Positions 1-6,790 of a stretch of 19,836 bases of DNA are shown here, piece by piece. Location: positions 1 through 19,836 of the forward strand of contig CABUTR010000029.1 of the NCBI GenBank assembly GCA_902494555.1. Direction: 5' to 3'. This DNA comes from an uncultured Collinsella sp. (GTDB taxonomy: Bacteria; Actinomycetota; Coriobacteriia; Coriobacteriales; Coriobacteriaceae). Each line of letters begins with the position of its first letter. Positions within the stretch are counted from its first letter, which is position 1. Both the position numbers and the translations under genes were made by a program. The notes under the pieces are model-generated. The model did no database searches and was not told where the DNA came from. It worked only from the letters and a program-made list of their open reading frames with translations.

Positions 1-107
1 CAAAAAGCGCATCGCCGAGGCTTGCCTCTAGCAAGTGCTCCTTACCAGCAAGAGCCCCTGCCAATAAAAATCAACTATCAGCTCGGCGCCCCTTCAAAGC
101 GTGGGTC
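1..107. other. gene-free left edge
   Basis: I see no supportable gene in the first 107 bases. The first real coding sequence is the minus-strand thrB, which ends at 288, and the stretch between is mostly taken up by a long palindrome (108-294). The bases left of the palindrome show no clear hairpin, promoter or ribosome binding site. The plus-strand reading frame that opens at 150 runs antisense through thrB and is a high-GC shadow. Confidence 0.5.
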
Positions 108-294
108 CCTGTAGACATCCTCAGCAAGGTAGGCGCAGGGACGGTCGGGATGTTCCCTCAAAATCATTCCGCAGCGCGAAGGCCCCTTGTCCGTCGCTCC
201 GTAGGAGCAGGGCAAGGGGCCTTCATGCGCGAGGACGATTTTGAGGGAACATCCCGACCGTCCCGGACAGGTATATGGGGAGGATGTCTACAGG
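108..294. repeat. three-tier long palindrome at the end of thrB
   Basis: There are four nested sets of complementary arms. The outer arms, 108-122 and 280-294, are a perfect 15 bp match. The main arms, 138-165 and 237-264, are a perfect 28 bp match. The inner arms, 178-192 and 210-224, match at 14 of 15. The tip is GCTCC (196-200), GTA, GGAGC (204-208). The right outer arm includes the thrB stop codon (288-290) and the last coding bases. No run of T follows the hairpin on the minus strand, so it is not a standard intrinsic terminator, although it could still end or protect the thrB transcript. The core closely resembles that of the palindrome at 5594-5723. Seen directly: the arms. Inferred: any function. 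Confidence 0.85.
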
Positions 295-1169
295 TACTCG
301 ATTTGAGCGCCCTCGGTGTCGCACGTCAGAATGTGCGTGTCACACTTGGGGAACTGCTCGCGCAGCTTGACCTGCAGGAACTTCGCCACGATGGTGTCGT
401 CAGTCACGGCCATGAGGGTCGAGCCGGAACCACTGATCCAGATGGTCTTGGCGCCTCCGTTAAGGCAGGTGTCGCGCACGGCGTTGTAGTCGGGGATGAG
501 GCGGCGGCGATAGGGCTCCTGGATGCGGTCGTCGTTGGCGGCGGCAATCAGGTCGAGGTCACCAGTCTCCAGGCCGCGCGTCATGCCGGCGATGCGGCCC
601 ATTTGCCATACGGCGGTGGAGAGTGGAATCTCCTGTGGCACAACCTTGCGGGCCTCGCTCGTATGCACCTCGTAGGGCGGAATCACGGTAATAAAACGCA
701 AGCGATCGCTCACCTCATAGCGCAGGCACTGGGGGAGCGAATCAGTCGGCGTAAAGGAGCAGACGGCGCCGCCCAGGATGGCGGGGGCGACGTTATCGGG
801 ATGGCCCTCGACCTCGGTGGCGATGCGGACGAGTTCGGCGCGGTCGACGGTGTGGCCTGTCAGCGCGGCGGCAGCCATGATGCCGGCGACGACGCAGGTG
901 GAGCTGGAACCCAGGCCGCGGGCGACGGGCACGTCGGTCTGAATGTCGATAGCGACGGGGAAGGCCGGCTCGCCCCAGGCGGCCAGAGCATCGACAAAGC
1001 TCACATAGACCAGGTTATTCTCGTTTTGAAACTCCTCGGGGCAGCCCGTGATGGTGAGCTTGTCGGCACGCTCAAAGGTAAAGTGCGAGTAGAGGCTGAC
1101 GGCCATGCCGAGGGTATCGTATCCAATGCCCAAGTTGGCGCTGGTTGCTGGGACGGTGATTTTGATCAT
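288..1169 (-). CDS. thrB: homoserine kinase
   Basis: A GHMP-family kinase of 293 residues that phosphorylates homoserine with ATP to O-phosphohomoserine, the substrate of threonine synthase; cytoplasmic. The N-terminus has the family start motif PATSANLG (residues 7-14). The ATP-binding loop is PVARGLGSSST (81-91), followed by EGHPDNVAPA (121-130) and the C-terminal glycine motif ISGSGST (245-251). Length is normal for the family. The start at 1169 is chosen because AGGAGG lies at 1181-1176, six bases upstream; the frame stays open to 1241 but that stretch runs through a palindrome. It lies 202 bases downstream of thrC on the same strand, with a terminator and a long palindrome between them. 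Separate transcription from thrC, or read-through control, is therefore possible. Function is near certain. Confidence 0.96.
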   Translation of the reverse strand: MIKITVPATSANLGIGYDTLGMAVSLYSHFTFERADKLTITGCPEEFQNENNLVYVSFVDALAAWGEPAFPVAIDIQTDVPVARGLGSSSTCVVAGIMAAAALTGHTVDRAELVRIATEVEGHPDNVAPAILGGAVCSFTPTDSLPQCLRYEVSDRLRFITVIPPYEVHTSEARKVVPQEIPLSTAVWQMGRIAGMTRGLETGDLDLIAAANDDRIQEPYRRRLIPDYNAVRDTCLNGGAKTIWISGSGSTLMAVTDDTIVAKFLQVKLREQFPKCDTHILTCDTEGAQIEYL

Positions 1170-1183
1170 GTGGGTCCTCCTGG

Positions 1184-1295
1184 GCGGGTCTGGCCGTTTA
1201 GTTCGCTGCTCGGGCAGTCCTGGCTCGCTCGGAAAGCACATTAAGTGCTTTCCGGCTCGTGCGGAACTCGCGACGAACTAAACGGCCAGACCCGC
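1184..1295. repeat. long palindrome directly before the thrB ribosome binding site
   Basis: The outer arms, 1184-1205 and 1274-1295, are perfectly complementary over 22 bp. An inner hairpin, 1230-1239 and 1245-1254, has a perfect 10 bp stem and the 5-base loop ATTAA. On the minus strand the hairpin ends two bases before the thrB Shine-Dalgarno (1181-1176). If transcribed as the thrB leader it would form a stem of about 112 nt against the ribosome binding site. The arm sequence differs from the other palindromes in the window, but the nested design is the same. No promoter is clear between it and the thrC terminator. Confidence 0.85.
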
Positions 1296-1323
1296 TCGCG
1301 TGCTCGTCATCATCCCGAAAGCT

Positions 1324-1361
1324 AAATAAAAAGAAGGTGCGCCGGCTTTCGCCGGCGCCTT
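1324..1361 (-). terminator. rho-independent terminator of thrC
   Basis: On the minus strand a GC-rich hairpin (GCGCCGGC at 1339-1346 paired with 1351-1358, four-base loop) is followed by a T-rich tract, TTCTTTTTATTT, down to about 1324. It begins 14 bases after the thrC stop codon. This is the clearest classical terminator in the window. Confidence 0.88.
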
Positions 1362-1371
1362 ATAAGGGGTT

Positions 1372-2889
1372 TTAGTTGGTAGCCATCTTTTTTGCTGCAG
1401 ACTCTACGTAGTTGGCCATGTCGGCTACGTCGCAGACGTCTTCGAAGCGGACGGGTTTGGACTCGAGTTCGGCGAGCTGTGCCGGGGCGACCGTGTTGGT
1501 TGCCTGCTCGAGCACGTGCATGGCCTCAAAGTCGTCCTCGGGAACGTCGAGCCCCAGGGCGTCGCAGCAGGCACGCGGGAACTTGTAGGGGCTGGCGGTC
1601 GAAAGCAGCACACGGGCCTTGGCGCCCTCGGCGGGAGCGACCTTTTCAAAGACGTGATAGCCGCAAGCAGTGTGCGGGTCGATTACGTAGCCGTTCGCAT
1701 CCCAGCAGCTCTTGATGGCAGCGCGGACTTCGTCTTCGCTGGCCCAACCGCAGCCAAAGACGCTCTGAATCTTTGCCAGCAGGTCGGCGGGAACCTCGTA
1801 GCGACCAGTCTGTGCCAGCTGCTCCATAAGGCCGGCAACGAGTTCGCAGTCGCCATCGGACAGGAAGTACAGCATGCGCTCCAGGTTAGAGCTGATGAGG
1901 ATATCCATCGACGGCGAGATGGTGGTGAAGAACGGACGGTTGCGGTCGTAGACGCCGGTGGTCAGGAAGTCGGCGAGCACGTTGTTCTTGTCGCTGGCCA
2001 CGACGAGTTTGGCGACGGGCAGACCCATGCGCTTGGCATAGTAGCCGGCCAGGATGTCGCCAAAGTTGCCGGTCGGTACGCAGAACTCCACGGCGTCGCC
2101 GGCCTCGATAGCGCCGGCGCGCAGCAGCTGCGCATAGGCGGCAAAGTAGTAGACGACCTGCGGTACCAGACGGCCGACATTGATGGAGTTAGCGCTCGAA
2201 AGCACCGTGCCAGCGGCCTCCAGGCGCTCGGCAAGCTCCTTATCGGCAAAGATGCGCTTGACGGCACTCTGGGCGTCGTCGAAGTTGCCGCGGATGCCAC
2301 AGACAGCGACGTTGTCGCCTTCCTGCGTGGACATCTGTAGATTCTGCACGCGGCTGACTTTGCCCTCGGGATAAAAGACGGTGATGCCCGTGCCCGGAGC
2401 ATCGGCAAAACCAGCGAGTGCGGCCTTGCCCGTGTCGCCAGACGTGGCGGTGACGATCATGATGCGCTCGGCGCCGCCGTCCTTGGCGGAAGTGCGGGCC
2501 ATCAAGCGGGGGAGCATCTGCAGGGCGACGTCCTTAAAGGCACTCGTGGGGCCGCCAAAGAGCTCCATCACATAGGTCTGAGGGGCGTCAGCGCCCGGCG
2601 CAGCGTCGAGTTTGACGAGCGGCGTAACCTCTTCACTCGCGAACGTGCCGCGATATGCCTCGTCGACACACGCCGAAATTTCTTCGGCCGTGTAATCATT
2701 CAGTAACATTCCCAACACATCTTGAGCGATTTCAAAGTACGATTTATCTGCAAGCGAGCTGATATCGACCTGCTGGGTGCCGAGCTCGTCCGAGACAAAC
2801 AAACCCCCGTCGGGAGCGATGCCGGTACGGATTGCCACCTTACTTGAGCACGATAAAGTGCGTCCTCGTGTACTATGATAAGTTCCCAT
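1372..2889 (-). CDS. thrC: threonine synthase
   Basis: A PLP-dependent enzyme that converts O-phosphohomoserine to threonine and phosphate, the last step of threonine synthesis; cytoplasmic. The protein is 505 residues. The N-terminus YHSTRGRTLSCSS is typical of ThrC, followed by APDGGLFV (25-32). The PLP lysine lies in GPTSAFKD (113-120), so Lys119. The stretch TATSGDTGKAAL is the usual phosphate-binding serine/glycine region. The start at 2889 is chosen because AGGAG lies at 2903-2899, nine bases upstream, and because the protein there matches the family start; the frame opens at 2934 but the extra 15 residues look unlike ThrC. It is divergent from lysC, so both may share a control region. 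Confidence 0.96.
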   Translation of the reverse strand: MGTYHSTRGRTLSCSSKVAIRTGIAPDGGLFVSDELGTQQVDISSLADKSYFEIAQDVLGMLLNDYTAEEISACVDEAYRGTFASEEVTPLVKLDAAPGADAPQTYVMELFGGPTSAFKDVALQMLPRLMARTSAKDGGAERIMIVTATSGDTGKAALAGFADAPGTGITVFYPEGKVSRVQNLQMSTQEGDNVAVCGIRGNFDDAQSAVKRIFADKELAERLEAAGTVLSSANSINVGRLVPQVVYYFAAYAQLLRAGAIEAGDAVEFCVPTGNFGDILAGYYAKRMGLPVAKLVVASDKNNVLADFLTTGVYDRNRPFFTTISPSMDILISSNLERMLYFLSDGDCELVAGLMEQLAQTGRYEVPADLLAKIQSVFGCGWASEDEVRAAIKSCWDANGYVIDPHTACGYHVFEKVAPAEGAKARVLLSTASPYKFPRACCDALGLDVPEDDFEAMHVLEQATNTVAPAQLAELESKPVRFEDVCDVADMANYVESAAKKMATN

Positions 2890-2993
2890 ATAACACTGCT
2901 CCTCGGATGCCTTGGTCCCAATCGGTGAAACCATGGTATCAGAGCGTGCAAAATAGGTTCGCAGAGGCTTTTTAGAAAGGTAACCTCCAGCCC
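2890..2993. promoter_or_regulatory. thrC/lysC divergent control region
   Basis: These 104 bases separate the start codons of two divergent genes of one pathway and must hold at least part of both promoters. The thrC ribosome binding site is at 2903-2899 and a purine-rich AAAGG for lysC is at 2976-2980. I could not assign a convincing -35/-10 pair on either strand. A -10-like TATGAT (2874-2879) for lysC lies just inside the thrC coding region. The space is too short for a lysine riboswitch, and no threonine- or lysine-rich leader peptide was seen. Confidence 0.5.
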
Positions 2994-4382
2994 ATGATTA
3001 AGATTGCCAAGTTTGGCGGCTCGTCGGTCGCCGACGCCGAACACTTCAAGAAGATCAAGGCCATCGTCGATGCCGATCCGGCTCGCCGTTTTGTGGTGGT
3101 TTCCGCCTGCGGTCGCCGTTTTAAGGGTGACACCAAGGTGACCGACCTGCTCTATCTGGTTAACGCGCACGTTAAGTACCACGTGTCGTGTGAGGAGCTA
3201 CTCGAGGACATTGGCCAGCGCTATTTTGATATCGCTGACGAGCTGGAGCTCACCTATCCCATCCGTGAGGAGTTCGCGGCCTTTGCCGAGCGCGCCCGCT
3301 CGGGCGGCTACTCCACCGAGGAGCTTGTGAGCCGTGGCGAGTACTTTACCGCTCGCCTGATGGCCGAGTACCTGGGCCTGCCGTTCCTGGACGCCGCGAC
3401 GGTTGTGGCGTTCCATCACGACGGTACGCTCAGCATGAATCGCACCTCCGAGCTGGTGCAGGAGTACGGCCAGCAGGGCGGCTTTGTTATGCCCGGTTTC
3501 TACGGCGCGACGCGTGAGGGCCAGATCAAGCTGCTCGATCGTGGCGGCGGCGATATCTCGGGTTCGATTCTGGCCAAGTGCCTGGGCGCCGACCTGTACG
3601 AGAACTGGACCGACGTTTCGGGCTTCTATTCTGCCGATCCGCGTATTGTTCCCGAGGCTCAGCCCATTGCGCGCGTTACCTACGAGGAGCTGCGCGAACT
3701 TTCGTATATGGGCGCAAGCGTTCTGCACGAGGAGGCCGTGTTCCCCGTGCGCGAGGCGGGCATTCCGCTGGTCATCAAGAACACCAATGCGCCGCAGGAC
3801 CCCGGCACCATCATTAGCGAGACGGCTGATGAGGGCGAGGCGGAGCCCATCATTACCGGCGTGACCGGCAAGCGCGGCTTTGTCGCCATCAACGTTGCCC
3901 GCGACCGCACCAAGCCCCGTGTTGGCTTTATGCGCCGCGCGCTTTCGGTGTTCGAACGCTATGACGTTTCCGTCGAGCACATGCCCACCGGTGTCGACCG
4001 TTTTGGCGCTGTGGTGCAGGAGCAGGACGTTCACGATTCGCTGTACTCGCTCGTGGGCGACATTCAACAGGAGGTCGAGCCGCTCGAGATCGAGGTTGTC
4101 GAGGGCTTGGCGCTCATCGCTACCGTCGGTCGTAACCTGCGCGGCCGCGCGGGTATCTCGGGCCACCTGTTTGGCATGCTTGGCCAGGCCGGCGTGAGCG
4201 TGCGCATGATTTCGCAGAGCTGCGACGAGATCAACATCATTATCGGTGTTGAGGAGAAAGACTTCGACCTGGCGATTCAGACCATCTACCGTGCCTTCTC
4301 CGATGAGAACGGCATTGTGAAGGTCTCTGACCTGGAGGCTCCCGCGCCGGTCGATCCCGCTCTGGACGCGCTCAAAAAGTAG
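2994..4382 (+). CDS. lysC: aspartate kinase
   Basis: Phosphorylates aspartate with ATP to aspartyl phosphate, the entry step for lysine, methionine and threonine; cytoplasmic. At 462 residues it is a monofunctional enzyme with no homoserine dehydrogenase fused to it. The N-terminus carries KFGGSSVADA (6-15), the amino acid kinase signature. Around residues 181-190 is DRGGGDISGS, and DVSGFYSADPR follows, as expected for the nucleotide-binding part. The C-terminal third (about 300-455) reads as two ACT domains, so feedback inhibition by lysine and/or threonine is likely, but which one cannot be told by eye. The ATG at 2994 gives a normal N-terminus, with AAAGG 13 bases upstream, a rather long spacing. 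It is followed by asd 173 bases downstream, past two hairpins. Confidence 0.95.
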   Translation: MIKIAKFGGSSVADAEHFKKIKAIVDADPARRFVVVSACGRRFKGDTKVTDLLYLVNAHVKYHVSCEELLEDIGQRYFDIADELELTYPIREEFAAFAERARSGGYSTEELVSRGEYFTARLMAEYLGLPFLDAATVVAFHHDGTLSMNRTSELVQEYGQQGGFVMPGFYGATREGQIKLLDRGGGDISGSILAKCLGADLYENWTDVSGFYSADPRIVPEAQPIARVTYEELRELSYMGASVLHEEAVFPVREAGIPLVIKNTNAPQDPGTIISETADEGEAEPIITGVTGKRGFVAINVARDRTKPRVGFMRRALSVFERYDVSVEHMPTGVDRFGAVVQEQDVHDSLYSLVGDIQQEVEPLEIEVVEGLALIATVGRNLRGRAGISGHLFGMLGQAGVSVRMISQSCDEINIIIGVEEKDFDLAIQTIYRAFSDENGIVKVSDLEAPAPVDPALDALKK

Positions 4383-4392
4383 CGACTGCTCG

Positions 4393-4424
4393 GTAGATTT
4401 TTGGGTCATGTCTCAAAAATCTAC
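4393..4424. repeat. A/T-rich hairpin after lysC
   Basis: A perfect 11 bp inverted repeat: GTAGATTTTTG at 4393-4403 and its complement at 4414-4424, with a 10-base loop. It begins 10 bases after the lysC stop codon. No T run follows it, so it is not a complete intrinsic terminator alone. It may act with the GC-rich hairpin at 4455-4481. Confidence 0.7.
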
Positions 4425-4432
4425 GGTGGGGC

Positions 4433-4454
4433 GTTTCGTTTCGGTTTCGTTTCG
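4433..4454. repeat. perfect tandem 11-mer
   Basis: GTTTCGTTTCG is repeated exactly twice (4433-4443, 4444-4454) between the two hairpins behind lysC. It may simply be replication slippage. Confidence 0.75.
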
Positions 4455-4487
4455 ACGGGGCGGGTTTCGTGCCCGCCCCGTTCTTGT
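4455..4487 (+). terminator. probable lysC terminator
   Basis: ACGGGGCGGG (4455-4464) pairs perfectly with CCCGCCCCGT (4472-4481) across a 7-base loop and is followed by the T-rich TCTTGT. The tract is short, so termination may be partial and asd might be read through. The sequence TTGTATACA at 4484-4492 overlaps its end and resembles a -10 box for asd, but no -35 is visible. Confidence 0.6.
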
Positions 4488-4555
4488 ATACACTGGCAAC
4501 AATAATCGGCCTGCTCGGCGTGCGGGCAAAAGCCACAACCTTTAAAGGGGGAAGC

Positions 4556-5581
4556 ATGAAACAGTACACGGTTGCTATTTTGGGCGCGACGGGAGCCGTG
4601 GGCACCCAGATGCTCGAGTGCCTCAACGAGCAGAAGTTTCCGGTCGGTAAGCTCAAGCTGCTGGCGAGCGCGCGCTCTGCGGGCAAGACCGTTGAGTTCC
4701 GCGGCGAGCAAATCGTGATTGAGGAGGCTTGCCCCGAGGCCTTTGAGGGCTGCGATATTGTGCTCGGAGCCGCCGGCGACGATATCGCGAAGGAGCTGCT
4801 GCCCGAGGCTGTCAAGCGCGGCGCTGTCGTGGTCGACAACAGCCATGCCTTCCGCATGGATCCCGAGGTGCCGCTGGTCGTGCCCGAGATCAATGCCGAC
4901 GATATCAAGTGGCATCACGGCCTTATCGCCAACCCCAACTGTGCGACCATTATCGGCCTGGTTCCCACCTGGCCGCTGCATCAGCTTGCCGGCGTAAAGC
5001 GTATGATCGTGTCCACGTATCAGGCAGCTTCGGGCGCCGGTGCCCCCGGTATGGCCGAGCTCGAAGCACAGCTTGCCGCCCTGGGCCGTGGCGAGGAGAT
5101 TCCCGAGCCGTGCGCCTTCGCCGCCCAGCTGGCGAGCAACCTGATTCCGCAGATTGGCGGCGTCAAGGAGGAGGGCTTTACCTCCGAGGAGATGAAGCTG
5201 CAGAACGAGGGTCGCAAGATCATGCATCTGCCCGAGCTGCGCGTGAACTGCACCTGCGTGCGCGTGCCCGTGCTGCGTTCGCACTCCGAGAGCATTACGC
5301 TCGAGTTTGAGCGCGACACCACGGTGGAAGAGGCCCGTGCTGCGCTGGCTGCCGCTCCGGGCGTCAAGCTGGTTGACGATATGGCTGCCGAGGATGCACA
5401 CGACCGCTTCCCCATGCCGATGGATACGTCCGACCAGGACCTGATTTGGGTCGGCCGCGTGCGTCGTGACATCTCCAACCCCGAGGCCGCGCGTGGCATC
5501 ACCTTCTGGTGCTGCGGCGACCAAATCCGTAAGGGCGCGGCAACCAACGCCGTCCAGATCGCTAAGCTGCTCTGCGAGTAA
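4556..5581 (+). CDS. asd: aspartate-semialdehyde dehydrogenase
   Basis: Reduces aspartyl phosphate with NADPH to aspartate semialdehyde, the branch point to lysine and homoserine; cytoplasmic. It is 341 residues, normal length. The N-terminal nucleotide-binding loop is GATGAVG (10-16). The catalytic cysteine is in ANPNCATI (125-132), Cys129. The substrate-binding part TYQAASGAGAPG (154-165) and the acid-base histidine in RSHSES (His243) are present. The ATG at 4556 is supported by AAAGGGG at 4544-4550; the frame is open from 4469, but that part overlaps the upstream hairpin and does not look like Asd. It sits behind lysC and catalyses the next step. A long palindrome begins 12 bases after its stop codon. 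Confidence 0.96.
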   Translation: MKQYTVAILGATGAVGTQMLECLNEQKFPVGKLKLLASARSAGKTVEFRGEQIVIEEACPEAFEGCDIVLGAAGDDIAKELLPEAVKRGAVVVDNSHAFRMDPEVPLVVPEINADDIKWHHGLIANPNCATIIGLVPTWPLHQLAGVKRMIVSTYQAASGAGAPGMAELEAQLAALGRGEEIPEPCAFAAQLASNLIPQIGGVKEEGFTSEEMKLQNEGRKIMHLPELRVNCTCVRVPVLRSHSESITLEFERDTTVEEARAALAAAPGVKLVDDMAAEDAHDRFPMPMDTSDQDLIWVGRVRRDISNPEAARGITFWCCGDQIRKGAATNAVQIAKLLCE

Positions 5582-5593
5582 GTTGACCTGTCC

Positions 5594-5723
5594 GGCGGGG
5601 GCCGGGCTTAGTTTTCAGAACGTCCTCGACCATGTGTGGCGCCTTGTCCTGCTCCTTCGGAGCCGCGGACAAGGCGCCACACTGGTCTGCGGAGTGTTCT
5701 GAAAGCTAAGCCCGGCCCCCGCC
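5594..5723. repeat. three-tier long palindrome after asd
   Basis: The outer arms, 5594-5621 and 5696-5723, match at 27 of 28 positions, and the single difference can pair as G-U on one strand. The inner arms, 5634-5649 and 5667-5682, are a perfect 16 bp match. The tip is GCTCC (5651-5655), TTC, GGAGC (5659-5663). The core, from GGCGCCTTGTCC through the tip and back, is near identical in design and largely in sequence to the core of the palindrome at 108-294. No T run follows on the plus strand. Confidence 0.88.
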
Positions 5724-5983
5724 TGCGGTGACTCGGCTGCGAGCAGTCTGCGATGGGGCCGTTGTTGGTTGGGGCCGCTGGGCTGATGTGGGGGCGCGCG
5801 GCTGTTGTGGGCCCTAGTCCCGGCGGCGGCCTCGGCGCTTCGCGCCTGCCGCCTTTGGGGACTTTGGGGTCGTGCGGCAGCTGCGGCGCTGCACGCCTGC
5901 TGCTTTGGGTGACTTTGGGGTCGATTGGGGTTGTCTGCACAGTTCGCGGTATTATGTTTGCGGAGTTTTGAAAGGAGCCGCTG
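5724..5983. other. asd-ogt intergenic stretch
   Basis: The gap between the asd palindrome and ogt is G- and T-rich. It holds an imperfect direct repeat (listed separately) and the ogt ribosome binding site. TATTAT at 5950-5955 could be a -10 box, but no -35 at a normal distance was found. An open frame at 5753-5971 encodes a low-complexity Gly/Leu-rich peptide without a ribosome binding site, and I do not call it a gene. Confidence 0.5.
5834..5923 (+). repeat. imperfect 39 bp direct repeat
   Basis: Two units, 5834-5872 and 5885-5923, agree at about 33 of 39 positions and are spaced 51 bp apart. Both end in GACTTTGGGGTCG. They lie about 60-150 bases upstream of ogt. They could be a local duplication or binding sites; I see nothing to decide. 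Confidence 0.7.
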
Positions 5984-6562
5984 GTGGTCACGACGACGTT
6001 TGCTTCGCCTTTGGGCGAAATCCTGCTTGCCGCTGATGGCCGCGGTTTGACGGGGCTTTGGTTTGAGGGGCAGGAGCACTTTGGCTCCACGCTTCTCAAA
6101 GAAGATCCCGAACATGTTGAAGGCGCCGATGCGGTTTCTGGTGCTGGCGGCATGTCTTCGGTGAATCCGACAAACGGTGCTGCCTCGTCGGTACTTGAGC
6201 GTTCTTGGGCTTGGCTGAATGCTTATTTTGCGGGGCAGGAGCCTCGGTTTACGCCGCCGTTGCATATGATTGGTACGGCGTTTCAGCGCGAGGTTTGGTT
6301 TGAGCTGCTTTCTATCCCGCGTGGCGAGGTCGCTACGTATGGTGAGATCGCCCAGCGTGTTGCGGCTCGACATCGTGTACCGGGAAACGAAGCACCCGTT
6401 GCGTCTCCCCGTGCCGTGGGGGCCGCGGTCGCGCGTAATCCCATTTCGATTATTGTGCCGTGCCATCGCGTGGTTGCCGCCGATGGTTCGCTCAACGGAT
6501 ATGCCGGCGGCCTCGACCGCAAGGAGTGGCTGCTGCGGCTTGAGGGCGCGTACGAGGAGTAA
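5984..6562 (+). CDS. ogt: methylated-DNA--[protein]-cysteine S-methyltransferase
   Basis: Repairs O6-alkylguanine in DNA by moving the alkyl group to its own cysteine in a one-time reaction. The protein is 192 residues. The catalytic motif is PCHRV (159-163), with Cys160 as acceptor. The DNA-binding helix-turn-helix region includes RGEVATYGEIA (113-123), and the arginine-finger region RAVGAAVARNP (143-153) is present. The start is GTG at 5984, supported by AAAGGAG at 5971-5977, six bases upstream. A Gly/Ser/Glu-rich stretch of about 35-40 residues (about 38-72) between the N-terminal strand region and the helix beginning near LERSWAWL looks longer than in the compact family members, and another short insert lies near 129-140. 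It stands alone, between asd and a two-component system. Confidence 0.93.
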   Translation: MVTTTFASPLGEILLAADGRGLTGLWFEGQEHFGSTLLKEDPEHVEGADAVSGAGGMSSVNPTNGAASSVLERSWAWLNAYFAGQEPRFTPPLHMIGTAFQREVWFELLSIPRGEVATYGEIAQRVAARHRVPGNEAPVASPRAVGAAVARNPISIIVPCHRVVAADGSLNGYAGGLDRKEWLLRLEGAYEE

Positions 6563-6664
6563 CGCTCGAGCACTTTGCATAACTAGGACGCCGTGAAAGG
6601 ACGAGTCACTGTCCCTTCGCGCTCGGCATGCGTCAAAGCGCTCGACACGTGCGCCTTAAGTTTG
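6563..6664. other. ogt 3' intergenic stretch
   Basis: A weak imperfect hairpin, GAAAGGAC (6595-6602) with GTCCCTTC (6611-6618), could end the ogt transcript, but it has a mismatch and no T run. The motif around it (AAAGGAC ... GTCCCTT) faintly recalls the GGGACAGG repeats elsewhere in the window. No gene was seen. Confidence 0.35.
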
Positions 6665-6746
6665 GCTAAGCCCTATCCAGCGTTTTTAGAAACGTGCAGG
6701 TTGAGCAGCTAAGGCTGCGCTAAGGCGGCTGGCGGTGCGCTATCAT
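6665..6746 (+). promoter_or_regulatory. candidate autoregulated promoter of the two-component operon
   Basis: GCTAAGGC occurs twice, at 6708-6715 and 6719-6726, exactly 11 bases apart. A related GCTAAGCC is at 6665-6672, about four helical turns upstream. A -10-like TATCAT is at 6741-6746, which puts the expected -35 position (about 6718-6723) inside the direct repeats and leaves a leader of about 38 bases before the ATG at 6791. Direct repeats one turn apart over the -35 are the usual binding pattern of OmpR/PhoB-type regulators, so the encoded regulator may act here. The sequence pattern is seen; the function is inferred. Confidence 0.4.
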
Positions 6747-6790
6747 CGGCAATATCGAAATCTGTATAGCCGCGCGCCAAAGGAACAACT

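Noticed and set aside
1170..1241. N-terminal extension of thrB
   Set aside because: The extra residues run through the palindrome and do not resemble the family; the AGGAGG site fixes the start at 1169.
150..1244. Long plus-strand open frame (364 codons) over thrB
   Set aside because: It is antisense to a gene with clear family motifs, has low-complexity Gly/Ala/Val-rich content and no ribosome binding site; a usual high-GC shadow.
2890..2993. Lysine riboswitch or threonine attenuator before lysC/thrC
   Set aside because: The space is too short for the riboswitch, and no leader peptide rich in Thr, Ile or Lys is present.
3198..5524. Long minus-strand open frames over lysC and asd
   Set aside because: Antisense shadows of two recognised enzymes, with no start signals of their own.
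5753..5971. Possible small Gly/Leu-rich protein
   Set aside because: No ribosome binding site, it follows the direct repeats, and its composition is like random G-rich DNA.
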